64,000 nt of DNA. It comes from an uncultured Alistipes sp. (lineage in GTDB: Bacteria; Bacteroidota; Bacteroidia; Bacteroidales; Rikenellaceae). The stretch is from the NCBI GenBank assembly GCA_947367255.1, contig CANBCZ010000008.1, forward strand, positions 17,412 through 81,411, given 5' to 3'. The notes under the pieces are model-generated. The model saw only the letters and a program-made list of their open reading frames with translations, did not search any database and was not told the DNA's origin. Made by a program: the position numbers and the translations under genes. Shown piece by piece: positions 52,011 to 61,903 of this stretch; position 1 is the stretch's first letter, and each line of letters begins with the position of its first letter.

Positions 52011-54788
52011 TTAGAATAGGTTGTCGTACATACTTTGGCTCTTGTCGTACTTCAGATCGGCAAGTGACGCCGCCTTAACACCGATGTTGAAGCTCCAACT
52101 GCGGTGCATACCGAACGGAATCCATACAAACGACATCTGCCAGCAGTGCAGGTCGCGAGTGATGGATATGGAGGTGGTTGTCAGCTTGCGATTTTGAATA
52201 TCGAAACCACTTGTAAACGATATACCGGTCTTTGGCGTGAGGTTTACACTACCGTTGAAACCGATTGTCTGGTTTACATTCTTCTTGTAACCCGTCGTTC
52301 CGTTATTCGTGTATTGGGCACTATAACTGATGACATAGTTGAAACCGAGGTTCCATGGTATCGAGAAGTCATAGTATGCCTGAGCCATATACTGTCTTCG
52401 CAGCATAGGGTCCATAAGTCCGTACGGGTCGCTGAACGGGTTGAAGTACTCCGGCGGTATGGTGTTGATATCGTTTATCGCCGCCTGCGACTTGTCGGCT
52501 CGGGACTTGAAGGTGTAACCGAAGCTCCAGCCGGTATTCATAATTCGACCCGGCAGACCTTTAGCCCACATCAGCTTGTTGATTCTCACACCCTGCGGCG
52601 TAACCTGATAAGGGTCGAGCGTCGCCGAGAGGTTAAGACCGAAGTTGCCGTAGATTGTGGTACGGATAGACATATTGATATTCGACAGACCGAGAGAGTC
52701 GGCAAGGAAGTTATACGAGCCGCTGAGTGAGAGGTCGTCGATAATCTTGATCTTCTTTACTCCCGAGGTGTCGCGCTTGCTGAGTACCTTCATTTCCAGA
52801 CTCTGCTTGAGCGAGAAGTTGATAGATGCCGATGCACCCTTGCCCGGGACACCGTAGGCATTGTCCGAATATGGTGAGTAGAGAGTATAACCACCCAAAG
52901 AGTCGGCCTGTACAACCTTGTAGAATCCGAACTTCTGATTTCCGAAGTCAGGCATATACGAACCACCGATAGATGGGGTGATGGTGTGGCGGACAGCCTG
53001 CACCTTTGCCGTCTTTTTCTTCATCTGCCACATACCGTAGATAGTGGTGTTGAGCGATACAGAGGCGTTGTAGTTGTAGATACGGTAGAAACCATACTCC
53101 GGATCGAGCTTATCGATCTGATTGGTTACAGGGTTCCACTCCTGCATCTGACGCTTGAAGTACCAACGCTCGGTGTAGTTGAATGACGGTGTGAGGTTGA
53201 TATACTTAAAGAGTGTGAAGCTCGAAGATACAGGTATAGAGTGCTCAATACCGTTTCTCATATTCTTCAGAGTCTGCTTTGTAAAGATCTCGCTCTCCGG
53301 AGCATTTGCCGAGTTGGTCAGCTTACCGGTGTATGTAAACGAAATCTTCTCGTACCAACGCTGCTTACCTACAGCCTCCTTGCGCTTGAACGGATAGATA
53401 CGCGCCACATTGAAGACCATATTCGGGAAGTTTATCGAGAGTGCTCGTGTCTGCGAGTTCTGCGATATACCGAGGTTCATCGAGAATGAGAATGGAGTGC
53501 CCGCCCAACTCTTCGAGTATGAGATAGAGGAGTTGGTCTGGGTAGCAAGGATGTCGTTGAGCGATGTTGCAGAGTACTTGCTATATCCACTTGTCGAGAG
53601 GTTTACCGATGCCGAGAATGTCGAGCCCGGATTTGCCTTAGGGTCCTGTGAGTGTGTCCAAGTGAACTTGAAGTTGTTCTGCTTTACATAGTCCGCCTCG
53701 CCCTTGTCACCGGTCTTGACACAAGAGAAGTCGAAGTTCACATTACCGGAGTACTTGTATCTCTTCACATAGCGCGAAGAGGCATTTACCTCCCATGAAC
53801 CGAGCGTATAGAAACCTCCCGTTACGGCAAGGTCCATATGCTGGTTGATGATAAAGTAGTAACCCAGTCCGCGCAGGAAGAAACCTCGCATACCATCCTC
53901 TCCGTATGTCGGCATCAGCAGACCCGACTTAGCTCCTGACGAGATAGGGAAGAAACCCTCAGGGATACAGAGCGGATAGATAGGTACATCTTCCATAACG
54001 AGGTATGCAGGACCGGTAATGATCTTCTTGCCCGGAATAACCTTTGCTTTGGTCATGGCAAGATAGAAGTGCGGATGGTCTGTATGCTCACAAGTGGTGT
54101 ACTTACCCTGCTGGATGTTGATAGAGTTGTCGGGCTGCTTCTTAATTCGTCCGCCGACAAGCCATCCGTCACCCTGCTGTGTAGCCACGCCGCGAATCAG
54201 AGCCTTCTCCGAGTCGAAGTTGTAGGTGATGGTGTCCATCGTAAAACTTGTACCCGCATCGGTAAATACCGGCTGAGTCTTTGTCGGCTGACCATTGACA
54301 GTATCCATCTTTCCGTATGCGTAGATCTCGTTGTTGTTCATATTGATACGCATATAGTCAGCCTGCAGCGACTTGTCGCCATACTTGATGTCACCCTTGT
54401 TGTAGATGTAGACCTTACGGTTTACCATATCGTAGTAGAGGGAGTCGGTATTCTTACCCTCGACAATCTGATCGAGTCCGCCACGCTTCGCCGCCTTTTT
54501 AAGTGCAGGAGAGTCCTGTGGTGCCGGGGTACTCTGCTCGGTGGTAGGGGTAGTAACCTCTGCCGACTCCTCTTCGACTCTGTTGCGACGATTCTCTCGG
54601 AGCAGTTGTGATGATTTGAGGGTGTCGGATAGTTTGGATTGTGGCATAATAGTGTCGCTTGCCGAGAGTGCTGCCTTGGCAAGTGATGCATCGCTTGAAA
54701 GTTGGGTTTGAGCAAAACCGAACATAGATTGCACCATAAAGAGCGCAATTGCAAGCGTAATGAGATATTTTAGTCTAAAATGTTTCAA
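52011..54788 (-). CDS. lptD: LPS-assembly outer-membrane protein LptD (OstA-like)
   Basis: About 925 residues. It is predicted to insert LPS into the outer leaflet. An OstA/LptA-like N-terminal jellyroll (about 110-260: YYDMVNRKVYIYNKGDIKYG; ANNEIYAYGK-type strands) is followed by a large C-terminal beta barrel with many aromatic, amphipathic strands ending FNIGVKAASLADLKYDKS. No ATG precedes the signal sequence: I chose TTG at 54788 (KHFRLKYLITLAIALFMVQS). A TTG at 54830 is possible, but it falls in a palindrome. The order lptD, divergent amidase, MCE is conserved in Bacteroidota. Confidence 0.88.
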   Translation of the reverse strand: MKHFRLKYLITLAIALFMVQSMFGFAQTQLSSDASLAKAALSASDTIMPQSKLSDTLKSSQLLRENRRNRVEEESAEVTTPTTEQSTPAPQDSPALKKAAKRGGLDQIVEGKNTDSLYYDMVNRKVYIYNKGDIKYGDKSLQADYMRINMNNNEIYAYGKMDTVNGQPTKTQPVFTDAGTSFTMDTITYNFDSEKALIRGVATQQGDGWLVGGRIKKQPDNSINIQQGKYTTCEHTDHPHFYLAMTKAKVIPGKKIITGPAYLVMEDVPIYPLCIPEGFFPISSGAKSGLLMPTYGEDGMRGFFLRGLGYYFIINQHMDLAVTGGFYTLGSWEVNASSRYVKRYKYSGNVNFDFSCVKTGDKGEADYVKQNNFKFTWTHSQDPKANPGSTFSASVNLSTSGYSKYSATSLNDILATQTNSSISYSKSWAGTPFSFSMNLGISQNSQTRALSINFPNMVFNVARIYPFKRKEAVGKQRWYEKISFTYTGKLTNSANAPESEIFTKQTLKNMRNGIEHSIPVSSSFTLFKYINLTPSFNYTERWYFKRQMQEWNPVTNQIDKLDPEYGFYRIYNYNASVSLNTTIYGMWQMKKKTAKVQAVRHTITPSIGGSYMPDFGNQKFGFYKVVQADSLGGYTLYSPYSDNAYGVPGKGASASINFSLKQSLEMKVLSKRDTSGVKKIKIIDDLSLSGSYNFLADSLGLSNINMSIRTTIYGNFGLNLSATLDPYQVTPQGVRINKLMWAKGLPGRIMNTGWSFGYTFKSRADKSQAAINDINTIPPEYFNPFSDPYGLMDPMLRRQYMAQAYYDFSIPWNLGFNYVISYSAQYTNNGTTGYKKNVNQTIGFNGSVNLTPKTGISFTSGFDIQNRKLTTTSISITRDLHCWQMSFVWIPFGMHRSWSFNIGVKAASLADLKYDKSQSMYDNLF

Positions 54789-54810
54789 AAATTCAATAAT
54801 TTTTAGTACC

Positions 54811-54831
54811 TTTGCCGGCGACGCCGGCAAA
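54811..54831. promoter_or_regulatory. Perfect 21-base palindrome in the lptD/amidase divergent region
   Basis: TTTGCCGGCG, a central base, then CGCCGGCAAA form a perfect inverted repeat. It overlaps the TTTG of a good plus-strand -7 box (TACCTTTG, 54807-54814), so it spans the likely amidase transcription start and also sits upstream of lptD. It may be an operator, a 5'-end RNA hairpin, or both. Confidence 0.5.
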
Positions 54832-54916
54832 AACGCAAAACAACGCTTCCGTACGCGTATGTACGCGATTTTTCAGCGCGTAAAGGTAGTAAAAAAACTC
54901 TATTATACCAAAAGCT

Positions 54917-56116
54917 ATGGGCAGACTTTTAACTATTCTGTTGCTTTTCGCACTTGTGTTGCATAATAACGTCGCATCGGCAGATAATGTTGCACAGGGC
55001 GTTAAGGTTATCGTCATAGATGCAGGTCACGGTGGCTCCTATCCGGGTGCACGATATGGAGGCTATTCGGAGAAGAATATCAACCTTCAGATGGCTCTCA
55101 AGTTGGGTGCTATGATCGAGAAGGGTATGCCTGATGTGAAGGTCGTCTATACTCGTAAGACTGATAAAAACTTCTCGACAAACCTCCGCGCGGATCTTCA
55201 GGCTCGTGCCGATATTGCAAATAAGGCGGGCGGCGATCTATTTATCTCTATTCATGCCAACGCACATCCGAAGAGTACCGCAACCAAGGGTGTCGAAACG
55301 CTTATTATGGGTGAGAGTGAGCTTGAGACAAGCGAGAATGAGGCAATCCTCTTTGCAAACAATAAGGAGGAGTTCTTTGATATGTCCGATAAGAGCACTG
55401 CGGCTATCGTTCGCGCTCATATTCAGAATTTGCAGTTTACCTACGGAGAGTATAGCGAGGTTATGGCTCGCCTTGTGCAGAAGCACTACAGCAAGTTGGG
55501 TCGTGTAAACCGCGGTATTCGTAAGCAGCCACTGCGCGTGCTCTATGCGACAGATATGCCGAGCATCCTTACCGAGGTGGGCTTTATGTCCAACTCTACC
55601 GAGCTGAAGTATATCACATCGGAGAGCGGTCAGAAGGAGCTTGTCGGAGCCCTCTATGCGGCAGTTAAGGATTATGTCGAGTATGTAAAGAAGAGCCTGC
55701 TTATTGAGACCTCTGCCGAGCAACCGGTAAAGAAGGAGCAGCCTGCACCGCAGACCCAGCCGAAGAAGGAGCAACCTGCAAAACAACCTGCAAAGCAGCC
55801 TGCAGCGCAGCAGAAACCGACCTCGACAACATCGAAGGGTCAATCTGCAACAACCGCTACAACAACAAAGTCGTCGGCTGTTCGTTATACTGTACAGATT
55901 ATGGCAAGTAAGAGTGAGGTGGCTGTAAACGACTCTCGCTTTGGTGCATATAAGGGAAAGGTCCGTCAGGTGAGAGCCGAGGGCGCATATTCATATAAGT
56001 ATTGTGTGGGTGACTATGCCGACAGAGCTTCTGCTCAGGCAACGGTTGCCAATGTTCGTAAGAGCTTCCCTCAGGCGTTTGTTATCGCCGTAAAGGATGG
56101 AAAAGTTGTAAAATAA
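54917..56116 (+). CDS. N-acetylmuramoyl-L-alanine amidase with C-terminal SPOR-like domain
   Basis: 399 residues. A signal peptide (MGRLLTILLLFALVLHNNVASA) is followed by an Amidase_3 zinc domain: VIDAGHGGSYPGARY (His), YSEKNINLQM (Glu), FISIHANAHP (His) and the C-terminal EVGFMSN Glu. A Lys/Pro/Gln-rich linker occupies about residues 265-320. The last 75 residues (RYTVQIMASKSEV; YKYCVGDYADRASA) look like a SPOR domain that binds denuded septal glycan. It should cleave the stem peptide from MurNAc during division. It is co-directional with the MCE gene 23 bases on. Confidence 0.93.
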   Translation: MGRLLTILLLFALVLHNNVASADNVAQGVKVIVIDAGHGGSYPGARYGGYSEKNINLQMALKLGAMIEKGMPDVKVVYTRKTDKNFSTNLRADLQARADIANKAGGDLFISIHANAHPKSTATKGVETLIMGESELETSENEAILFANNKEEFFDMSDKSTAAIVRAHIQNLQFTYGEYSEVMARLVQKHYSKLGRVNRGIRKQPLRVLYATDMPSILTEVGFMSNSTELKYITSESGQKELVGALYAAVKDYVEYVKKSLLIETSAEQPVKKEQPAPQTQPKKEQPAKQPAKQPAAQQKPTSTTSKGQSATTATTTKSSAVRYTVQIMASKSEVAVNDSRFGAYKGKVRQVRAEGAYSYKYCVGDYADRASAQATVANVRKSFPQAFVIAVKDGKVVK

Positions 56117-56139
56117 GTAGAAACCGAAAAGTATAAAAG

Positions 56140-57054
56140 ATGAAAAAAGAGGTTAAAATTGGAATGTACGCGCTGCTGATCTTCTTGGGTGCGTGGGCAG
56201 GTATCCGTTTCTTGAGTGGTGCCGATATTTTTGGTAGAACACATACATACTATGTTTACTACGATAATGCAAGTGGTCTGCAGAATGCGTCGGCAGTAGT
56301 TATTCGCGGCGTAAAGGTCGGTCAGGTGTCAAATGTGGCAATTGCCGAGGATGAGCCCTCAAAGGTCGCTGTAACTCTTGCAGTATCAAAGGATTATGCT
56401 ATTCCAGTCGATTCAAAGGCTAAGGTGTTCAGTGCCGGTCTTATGGGTGGTCAGGCTATTGAACTTGTTATTGGTAGCTCTGCCGAGATGTTGGAGCCGG
56501 GAGCAAAGATTGCCCCGCTTGTAGAGCCCGGTATGATAGATATGCTCACATCCGAGTTTGGCGATATTAAGGAGAAGCTTGTCAGCGTGATGGATAATAT
56601 CAATGTGACACTCAACTCGCTCAACGGTCTGGTTGATAGCAACAATGCAAATATCTCTGCAGCAATTGCAAACCTTAATGGTGTACTTGCAGATATTGAG
56701 CAGTCGGATATTGTCGCAAATCTCGACTCTTTCACAGGTACTCTCAAGAATAATGGCGAGAAGATTGACAGCATCGTTGCCAATGTCGGCAACCTCACAG
56801 CATCGCTCGACGAGCAGCAGACAGGTGCAAAACTTGCACAGAGTGTCGAACAGCTCAACGCTCTGCTTGCGAAGTTTAACGAGTCTGATGGTACTGTAGG
56901 CAGCCTCCTTAACGATAAGGCACTCTACGCAAACCTCGCAGAGGCATCTAATAACCTCTCTCTGCTCTTGGAGGATCTTAAGGAGCACCCTAAGCGTTAT
57001 GTTCACTTCTCTCTCTTCGGCGGTAAGGCTGAAAAGGCAGAGAAGAGTAAGTAG
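56140..57054 (+). CDS. MlaD/MCE-family lipid-transport substrate-binding protein
   Basis: 304 residues. One N-terminal TM (about 5-25, KIGMYALLIFLGAWAGIRFLSG) is followed by an MCE domain (about 38-115: YVYYDNASGLQNASAVVIRGVKVGQV and FSAGLMGGQAIELVIG). A long helical tail with coiled-coil pattern (about 130-285) follows. MCE proteins form rings that shuttle phospholipids between membranes with an ABC transporter; the ATPase and permease are not in this window. It follows the amidase and precedes mutS2 by 18 bases. Confidence 0.9.
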   Translation: MKKEVKIGMYALLIFLGAWAGIRFLSGADIFGRTHTYYVYYDNASGLQNASAVVIRGVKVGQVSNVAIAEDEPSKVAVTLAVSKDYAIPVDSKAKVFSAGLMGGQAIELVIGSSAEMLEPGAKIAPLVEPGMIDMLTSEFGDIKEKLVSVMDNINVTLNSLNGLVDSNNANISAAIANLNGVLADIEQSDIVANLDSFTGTLKNNGEKIDSIVANVGNLTASLDEQQTGAKLAQSVEQLNALLAKFNESDGTVGSLLNDKALYANLAEASNNLSLLLEDLKEHPKRYVHFSLFGGKAEKAEKSK

Positions 57055-57072
57055 GGGATAGATTAGTTACCA

Positions 57073-59550
57073 ATGGTATATCCTGAGAATTTTGAGACGA
57101 GGATAGGCTTTGACACTATCCGCAATCAGTGTAGTGCTCTCTGTACTATGCGTCGCTCGGCAGAACTGCTTGCCGAGCAGACCTTTTCGACCTCTGCACG
57201 CACTATAGCTATCCGTCAGGCATTGGCTGCCGAGATGGGTACTATTCTTACTATGGATTGCGGAGTGCTGAAGGATGAGTTTTTCGATATAGATACCCTT
57301 GTCGAGAAGGTTCGTGTCGAGGGAACATTCCTTGATTGCGGAGAGGTTATGCGTCTGGGTATAACCCTCGCAGCTGCGGAGGCTGTTGTGGAGATTATTC
57401 GCGGCAAGGAGCAGTTCAAAGCACTTAATCGCCTCTCTGCGGGTGTTGTGTCGCTCTCGCACCTCACGCGCGAGATTGCCCGCATCCTTGACGAGAGGGG
57501 TGATATGCGTGACAACGCCTCACCGGAACTTGCGGCAGTGCGTCGCGAGATTCGTCAGTCGGAGGGTCAGGTCTCAAAGCGCCTGCAGGCGGTACTTCAG
57601 GGTGCCAAGAGTGCAGGTATTGTCGATGCTGAGGCGATGATATCTATTCGTGACGGTCGCGCGGTGATACCTGTCGCTGCGGCAAACAAGCGTAAGTTGC
57701 AGGGATTTATCCACGATGAGTCTGCTACGGGTAAGACCTTCTATATCGAGCCGGTGGAGGTTGTGGAGCTCAATAATCGCCTCAAGGAGCTCGAGTATGC
57801 GGAGCGTCGCGAGGTTGTAAAGATTCTTACTGCATTTACTGACCTTGTTCGCACAGATATTGAGGCTGTGGCACACTCTGGCGAGTTTGTGGCGCAGATA
57901 GATATGATTCGTGCAAAGGCTCGCTGGGCGGCAGATAATGATGCTGTGCAGCCGATAATCAGCAGTGGCGAGTTGTGGCTTGTAAAGGCACGCCATCCAC
58001 TGCTTGCGCAGACCCTGAAACGCCATAACAGAGAGCTCGTGCCACTGGATGCACGACTCGACAAGGAGAGTAGAATACTCGTCATTTCGGGTCCTAATGC
58101 GGGCGGTAAGTCTGTATGCCTTAAGACCTTCGGAATAATTCAGTATATGTTCCAGTGCGGTTTCCCGATTACTGCCGCACAGAGTACGGAACTTCCCGTT
58201 TTCGATAAACTTTTTATAGATATCGGCGACCAGCAGTCTATCGAAAACGACCTCTCTACCTACTCGTCACACCTTATAAATATGAAGGCTATGCTTGCCG
58301 GTGCAGATAGCCGTTCATTGGTGCTCATAGATGAGTTCGGTACAGGTACAGAACCGACTATCGGTGCAGCTATTGCCGAGGCGGTACTCGAGAAACTTGT
58401 GGCAAGTGGTTGCTTCGGTGTTATTACGACCCACTACTCGAATATCAAGTACTACGCCTCTTCTACAGAGGGTATTATCAATGGTGCTATGATGTTCGAT
58501 GTGCAGCATATCCGCCCGCTCTTCCGTCTTGAGACAGGTAAGCCCGGCAGCTCGTTCGCTATAGAGATAGCTCGCAAAATCGGTCTGCCCGAGACTATTA
58601 TCGCCTCTGCACGCGAGAAGGTTGGCTCAGACCATATAGATATAGAGAAACAGTTGCGAGAGATTGCTCGCGACAAGAGATATTGGGAGCAGAAGCGCGA
58701 GAAGATTCGTCTTACCGACCGCAAGGTTGAGGAGTTGGAGCAGAGCTACCACGAGCAGCTTGCAGCCATTCGCGAGGAGCGTCGCGCCATTCTCCACGAG
58801 GCAAAGACCAAGGCTAAGGAGCTTATTGCCGAGGCAAATCGCCAAATTGAGGGTACAATCAAGGCTATTCGCGAGGCTCAGGCAGAGAAGGAGCAGACCC
58901 GTACACTTCGTCAGTCGTTCAACGAGTTTAAGGAGAGTGTCGAGGTGGCAGATGCTGCTGCAAATGATGAGCAGATAGAGCGTCAGATGGCTCGTATCGA
59001 GCGTCGTCGTCAGCGTCGCGAGGAGCGTAAGGCAGAGAAGGCTGTGGAGAAGGAACAGCCACAGGAGCAGCCTAAGAAACTGCCTGTTGAGGTAGGCTCG
59101 AAGGTGCGCCTTATGGGTCACGACGGCGTCGGCGTGGTGCAGTCTATTCGTGGTAAGAAGGCGCAGGTGGCATTCGGACAGATGCTCACAACGGTCGATA
59201 CTGCTCGCCTTGAGGCTATATCTTCGGCGGAGTATCATCGTGCAACCCGTCCTCAGACACCTCGTACCGTTATCAGCTCGGATATATCACAGCGCAGACT
59301 TAACTTCAAGACATCTATAGATGTGCGTGGCGAGAGGGTAGTAGATGCCCTTGACCGTATCCGCGACTTTGTGGATGATGCGCTGATGGTTGGTGTGGGC
59401 AGTGTCACAATCCTCCATGGAAAGGGTACCGGTGCGCTCAAGGAGGAGATTCGTAAGTATCTGCGTACAATACCTGCCGTTCAGAGTGCAGTTGATGACC
59501 ATCCGGACCGTGGTGGCTCGGGTATAACTATAGTAACTTTTGCATTGTAG
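57073..59550 (+). CDS. mutS2: endonuclease MutS2
   Basis: 825 residues. It lacks the mismatch-binding domain of MutS. The clamp region is followed by the ATPase with Walker A in ISGPNAGGKSVCLKT (about residue 340), DIGDQQSIENDLSTYSSH and VLIDEFGTGTEPTIGAAIAE. A long charged coiled coil (about 515-680) leads to the C-terminal Smr nuclease domain (SIDVRGERVVDALDRIRDF; VTILHGKGTGALKEEIRKYL). MutS2 proteins limit recombination or rescue collided ribosomes. The next start is 1 base after the stop. Confidence 0.95.
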   Translation: MVYPENFETRIGFDTIRNQCSALCTMRRSAELLAEQTFSTSARTIAIRQALAAEMGTILTMDCGVLKDEFFDIDTLVEKVRVEGTFLDCGEVMRLGITLAAAEAVVEIIRGKEQFKALNRLSAGVVSLSHLTREIARILDERGDMRDNASPELAAVRREIRQSEGQVSKRLQAVLQGAKSAGIVDAEAMISIRDGRAVIPVAAANKRKLQGFIHDESATGKTFYIEPVEVVELNNRLKELEYAERREVVKILTAFTDLVRTDIEAVAHSGEFVAQIDMIRAKARWAADNDAVQPIISSGELWLVKARHPLLAQTLKRHNRELVPLDARLDKESRILVISGPNAGGKSVCLKTFGIIQYMFQCGFPITAAQSTELPVFDKLFIDIGDQQSIENDLSTYSSHLINMKAMLAGADSRSLVLIDEFGTGTEPTIGAAIAEAVLEKLVASGCFGVITTHYSNIKYYASSTEGIINGAMMFDVQHIRPLFRLETGKPGSSFAIEIARKIGLPETIIASAREKVGSDHIDIEKQLREIARDKRYWEQKREKIRLTDRKVEELEQSYHEQLAAIREERRAILHEAKTKAKELIAEANRQIEGTIKAIREAQAEKEQTRTLRQSFNEFKESVEVADAAANDEQIERQMARIERRRQRREERKAEKAVEKEQPQEQPKKLPVEVGSKVRLMGHDGVGVVQSIRGKKAQVAFGQMLTTVDTARLEAISSAEYHRATRPQTPRTVISSDISQRRLNFKTSIDVRGERVVDALDRIRDFVDDALMVGVGSVTILHGKGTGALKEEIRKYLRTIPAVQSAVDDHPDRGGSGITIVTFAL

Positions 59551-59551
59551 T

Positions 59552-61903
59552 ATGGAATTTACTCTATCCCAAATAGCTGAAATATGTTCGGCACGCTACT
59601 ATGGCGCCGATGTGACCGTAAAGACCATAATTACCGACAGCCGCACTATGGCATCTGCAGATGGTGCACTCTTTGTGGCTATAAAGGGTGTAAATCACGA
59701 CGCCCACGACTATATTGACGATATGGTTGCGCGTGGCGTAAAGGGATTTATTGCCGAGCGAGAGGTGGAGTTGCCGGAGGGTTGCGGAGTGGTCGTTGTG
59801 GATGACTCGCTCACTGCACTGCAGAGCCTTGCATCCCACTACCGCCGTAGCTTTAAGGGCGAGGTGGTAGCCATTACGGGCAGTAATGGCAAGACTATGG
59901 TCAAGGAGTGGATTGCAGCCTCTGTGCCTGCAGATGTAAAACTATACCGCTCACCGCGTAGCTATAACTCTCAGTTAGGAGTGGCACTCTCGCTGCTTAT
60001 GATGCCGGCAGATGCCGATATTGCCGTTATCGAGGCGGGAATCTCTCGTCCGGGAGAGATGCAGAGCTTGCAGCGAATGATTGCACCAAAGACGGTTATA
60101 TTTACCTCACTTGGCGATGCTCATCAGGCAAACTTTAGTAGCGAGGAGCAGAAATTGCGTGAGAAACTCACTCTTGCACAGGATGCAGAGAGTATTATAT
60201 ATAGTTCTGATTGTCAGCTGCTTGCAGATGTTGTAAATCGCGACTTTGCTGACCGCCGTTTGATTGACTCGGCTACAGCCGTTGTGCCTGCAATGGCAGA
60301 TACAATATCTGTGCGCAATGCCCGTACCGTTGCCTCTTTCTGCACGCTCTATAACATTCCGCAGCCCGACTTTTCGGCTCTGCAGCCGGTGGCTATGCGT
60401 CTGGAGGTAAAACCTGCAATTTCCGGTGCACTGATAGTCGATGACAGCTATAGCTGCGACATAGACTCGTTTACAATAGCTATGGACTACCTTACAACAG
60501 TTGCTGCATCGCGCCGTAAGGTGGTTATACTCTCCGATATACTGCAGAGTGGTCTTGATGACCATAAACTCTACAGTCTTGTTGCGGATAGCGTTGCAAG
60601 AAATGGTGTGGCACTCTTTGTTGGTATCGGCGAGAGAATTGCGGCACACGCGGAGTTGTTTGAGGTCGAATCTCTCTTTTTCGAGACAACGGAGCAGCTG
60701 CTGGAGCATATTGATCAGATAGATATTGCAGAGAGCGCGATACTTATCAAGGGTAACCGTCAGTCGCGTACCGAGCGTATATCGCACCGCTTGGAACTTA
60801 AGAGCCATACAACCGTATTAGAGGTCAATCTGCGCGCTATGGAGCGCAATATAAACTACTTCCGCTCAAAGATCTCTGCCGATACTCGCCTTGTGGCAAT
60901 GGTTAAGGCGTCAAGCTATGGTGCGGGCGATAAGGAGATTGCACAGATGCTCTGCAAGCAGGGCGTGAGCTACCTTGCCGTAGCATTTGCCGATGAGGGT
61001 GTGGAGCTGCGACAGGGTGGCGTGGATATGCCTATTGTGGTGCTCAATGCCGATGATCAGAGCTTCGATACTATGGTCGCTTGGCACCTTGAACCCGAGA
61101 TATACTCGTTCGAGTCGCTCGACTCCTTTGCCGCTGCGGCGCGTGGGGAGAGTGGCTATCCGATACATCTAAAGTTCGATACAGGTATGCACCGACTTGG
61201 CTTTGCCGAGGCAGATATACCGAAGTTGTTGGAACGATTGGAGCGATATTCGGACTCTATACGCGTGGCATCCATCTTTACCCACCTATCTGTTGCGGAT
61301 GATCCACAGCAGGATGAGTTTACACGCGGACAGATTGCACTCTTTGACCGCGTAAGCAGTGCTGTTACAGTCGCTTTGGATTATAAGGTTCTGCGTCACG
61401 CAGCAGCCTCGGCAGCAATAGTTCGCTTCCCGGAGGCGCACTTCGATATGTGCCGATTGGGTCTGGGTATGTATGGCTACGGCTTTGAGCATAATGATAA
61501 CCTTGAGCCGGTATCTACTCTGCGTACACGCATTGTGCAGATTCGCGAGCTTGAGGCGGGAGAGACTGTCGGCTATGGCAGAGCAGGGGTGCTTACTCGC
61601 AAGAGCCGTATAGCGACAATCCCTGTCGGATATGCCGATGGACTCGATCGTCACCTTGGCTGTGGTCGTTGGAGTATGGTTGTGGCGGGTAAGAGCGCGC
61701 CTACGGTTGGTAGAATATGTATGGATAGCTGTATGATAGATGTAACAGATATTGCCGATGTAAAGACGGGCGATGAGGTTACTATCTTCTCTTCTGCTGC
61801 CGGAAATAGTGCCGAGGATATGGCGCGCCTGCTCGATACAATCCCTTATGAGGTGCTTACCTCGGTCTCTAAGCGTGTAAAACGAATATATATATACGAA
61901 TAA
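59552..61903 (+). CDS. Bifunctional MurF ligase / alanine racemase
   Basis: 783 residues from the ATG at 59552 (the in-frame start at 59540 lies in mutS2). Residues 1-430 are MurF, adding D-Ala-D-Ala to UDP-MurNAc-tripeptide: ATP loop ITGSNGKTMVKEW (108-120), IAVIEAGISRPGEM, and a C-terminal DSYSCD / LSDILQSG region. Residues about 431-783 are alanine racemase: PLP lysine Lys452 in MVKASSYGAG, RLGFAEADIP, TVGYGRAGVLTRKSRIATIP and RICMDSCMIDV. One chain thus makes D-Ala and uses D-Ala-D-Ala. This fusion is typical of Bacteroidota. It overlaps the next gene by TAATG. Confidence 0.95.
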   Translation: MEFTLSQIAEICSARYYGADVTVKTIITDSRTMASADGALFVAIKGVNHDAHDYIDDMVARGVKGFIAEREVELPEGCGVVVVDDSLTALQSLASHYRRSFKGEVVAITGSNGKTMVKEWIAASVPADVKLYRSPRSYNSQLGVALSLLMMPADADIAVIEAGISRPGEMQSLQRMIAPKTVIFTSLGDAHQANFSSEEQKLREKLTLAQDAESIIYSSDCQLLADVVNRDFADRRLIDSATAVVPAMADTISVRNARTVASFCTLYNIPQPDFSALQPVAMRLEVKPAISGALIVDDSYSCDIDSFTIAMDYLTTVAASRRKVVILSDILQSGLDDHKLYSLVADSVARNGVALFVGIGERIAAHAELFEVESLFFETTEQLLEHIDQIDIAESAILIKGNRQSRTERISHRLELKSHTTVLEVNLRAMERNINYFRSKISADTRLVAMVKASSYGAGDKEIAQMLCKQGVSYLAVAFADEGVELRQGGVDMPIVVLNADDQSFDTMVAWHLEPEIYSFESLDSFAAAARGESGYPIHLKFDTGMHRLGFAEADIPKLLERLERYSDSIRVASIFTHLSVADDPQQDEFTRGQIALFDRVSSAVTVALDYKVLRHAAASAAIVRFPEAHFDMCRLGLGMYGYGFEHNDNLEPVSTLRTRIVQIRELEAGETVGYGRAGVLTRKSRIATIPVGYADGLDRHLGCGRWSMVVAGKSAPTVGRICMDSCMIDVTDIADVKTGDEVTIFSSAAGNSAEDMARLLDTIPYEVLTSVSKRVKRIYIYE

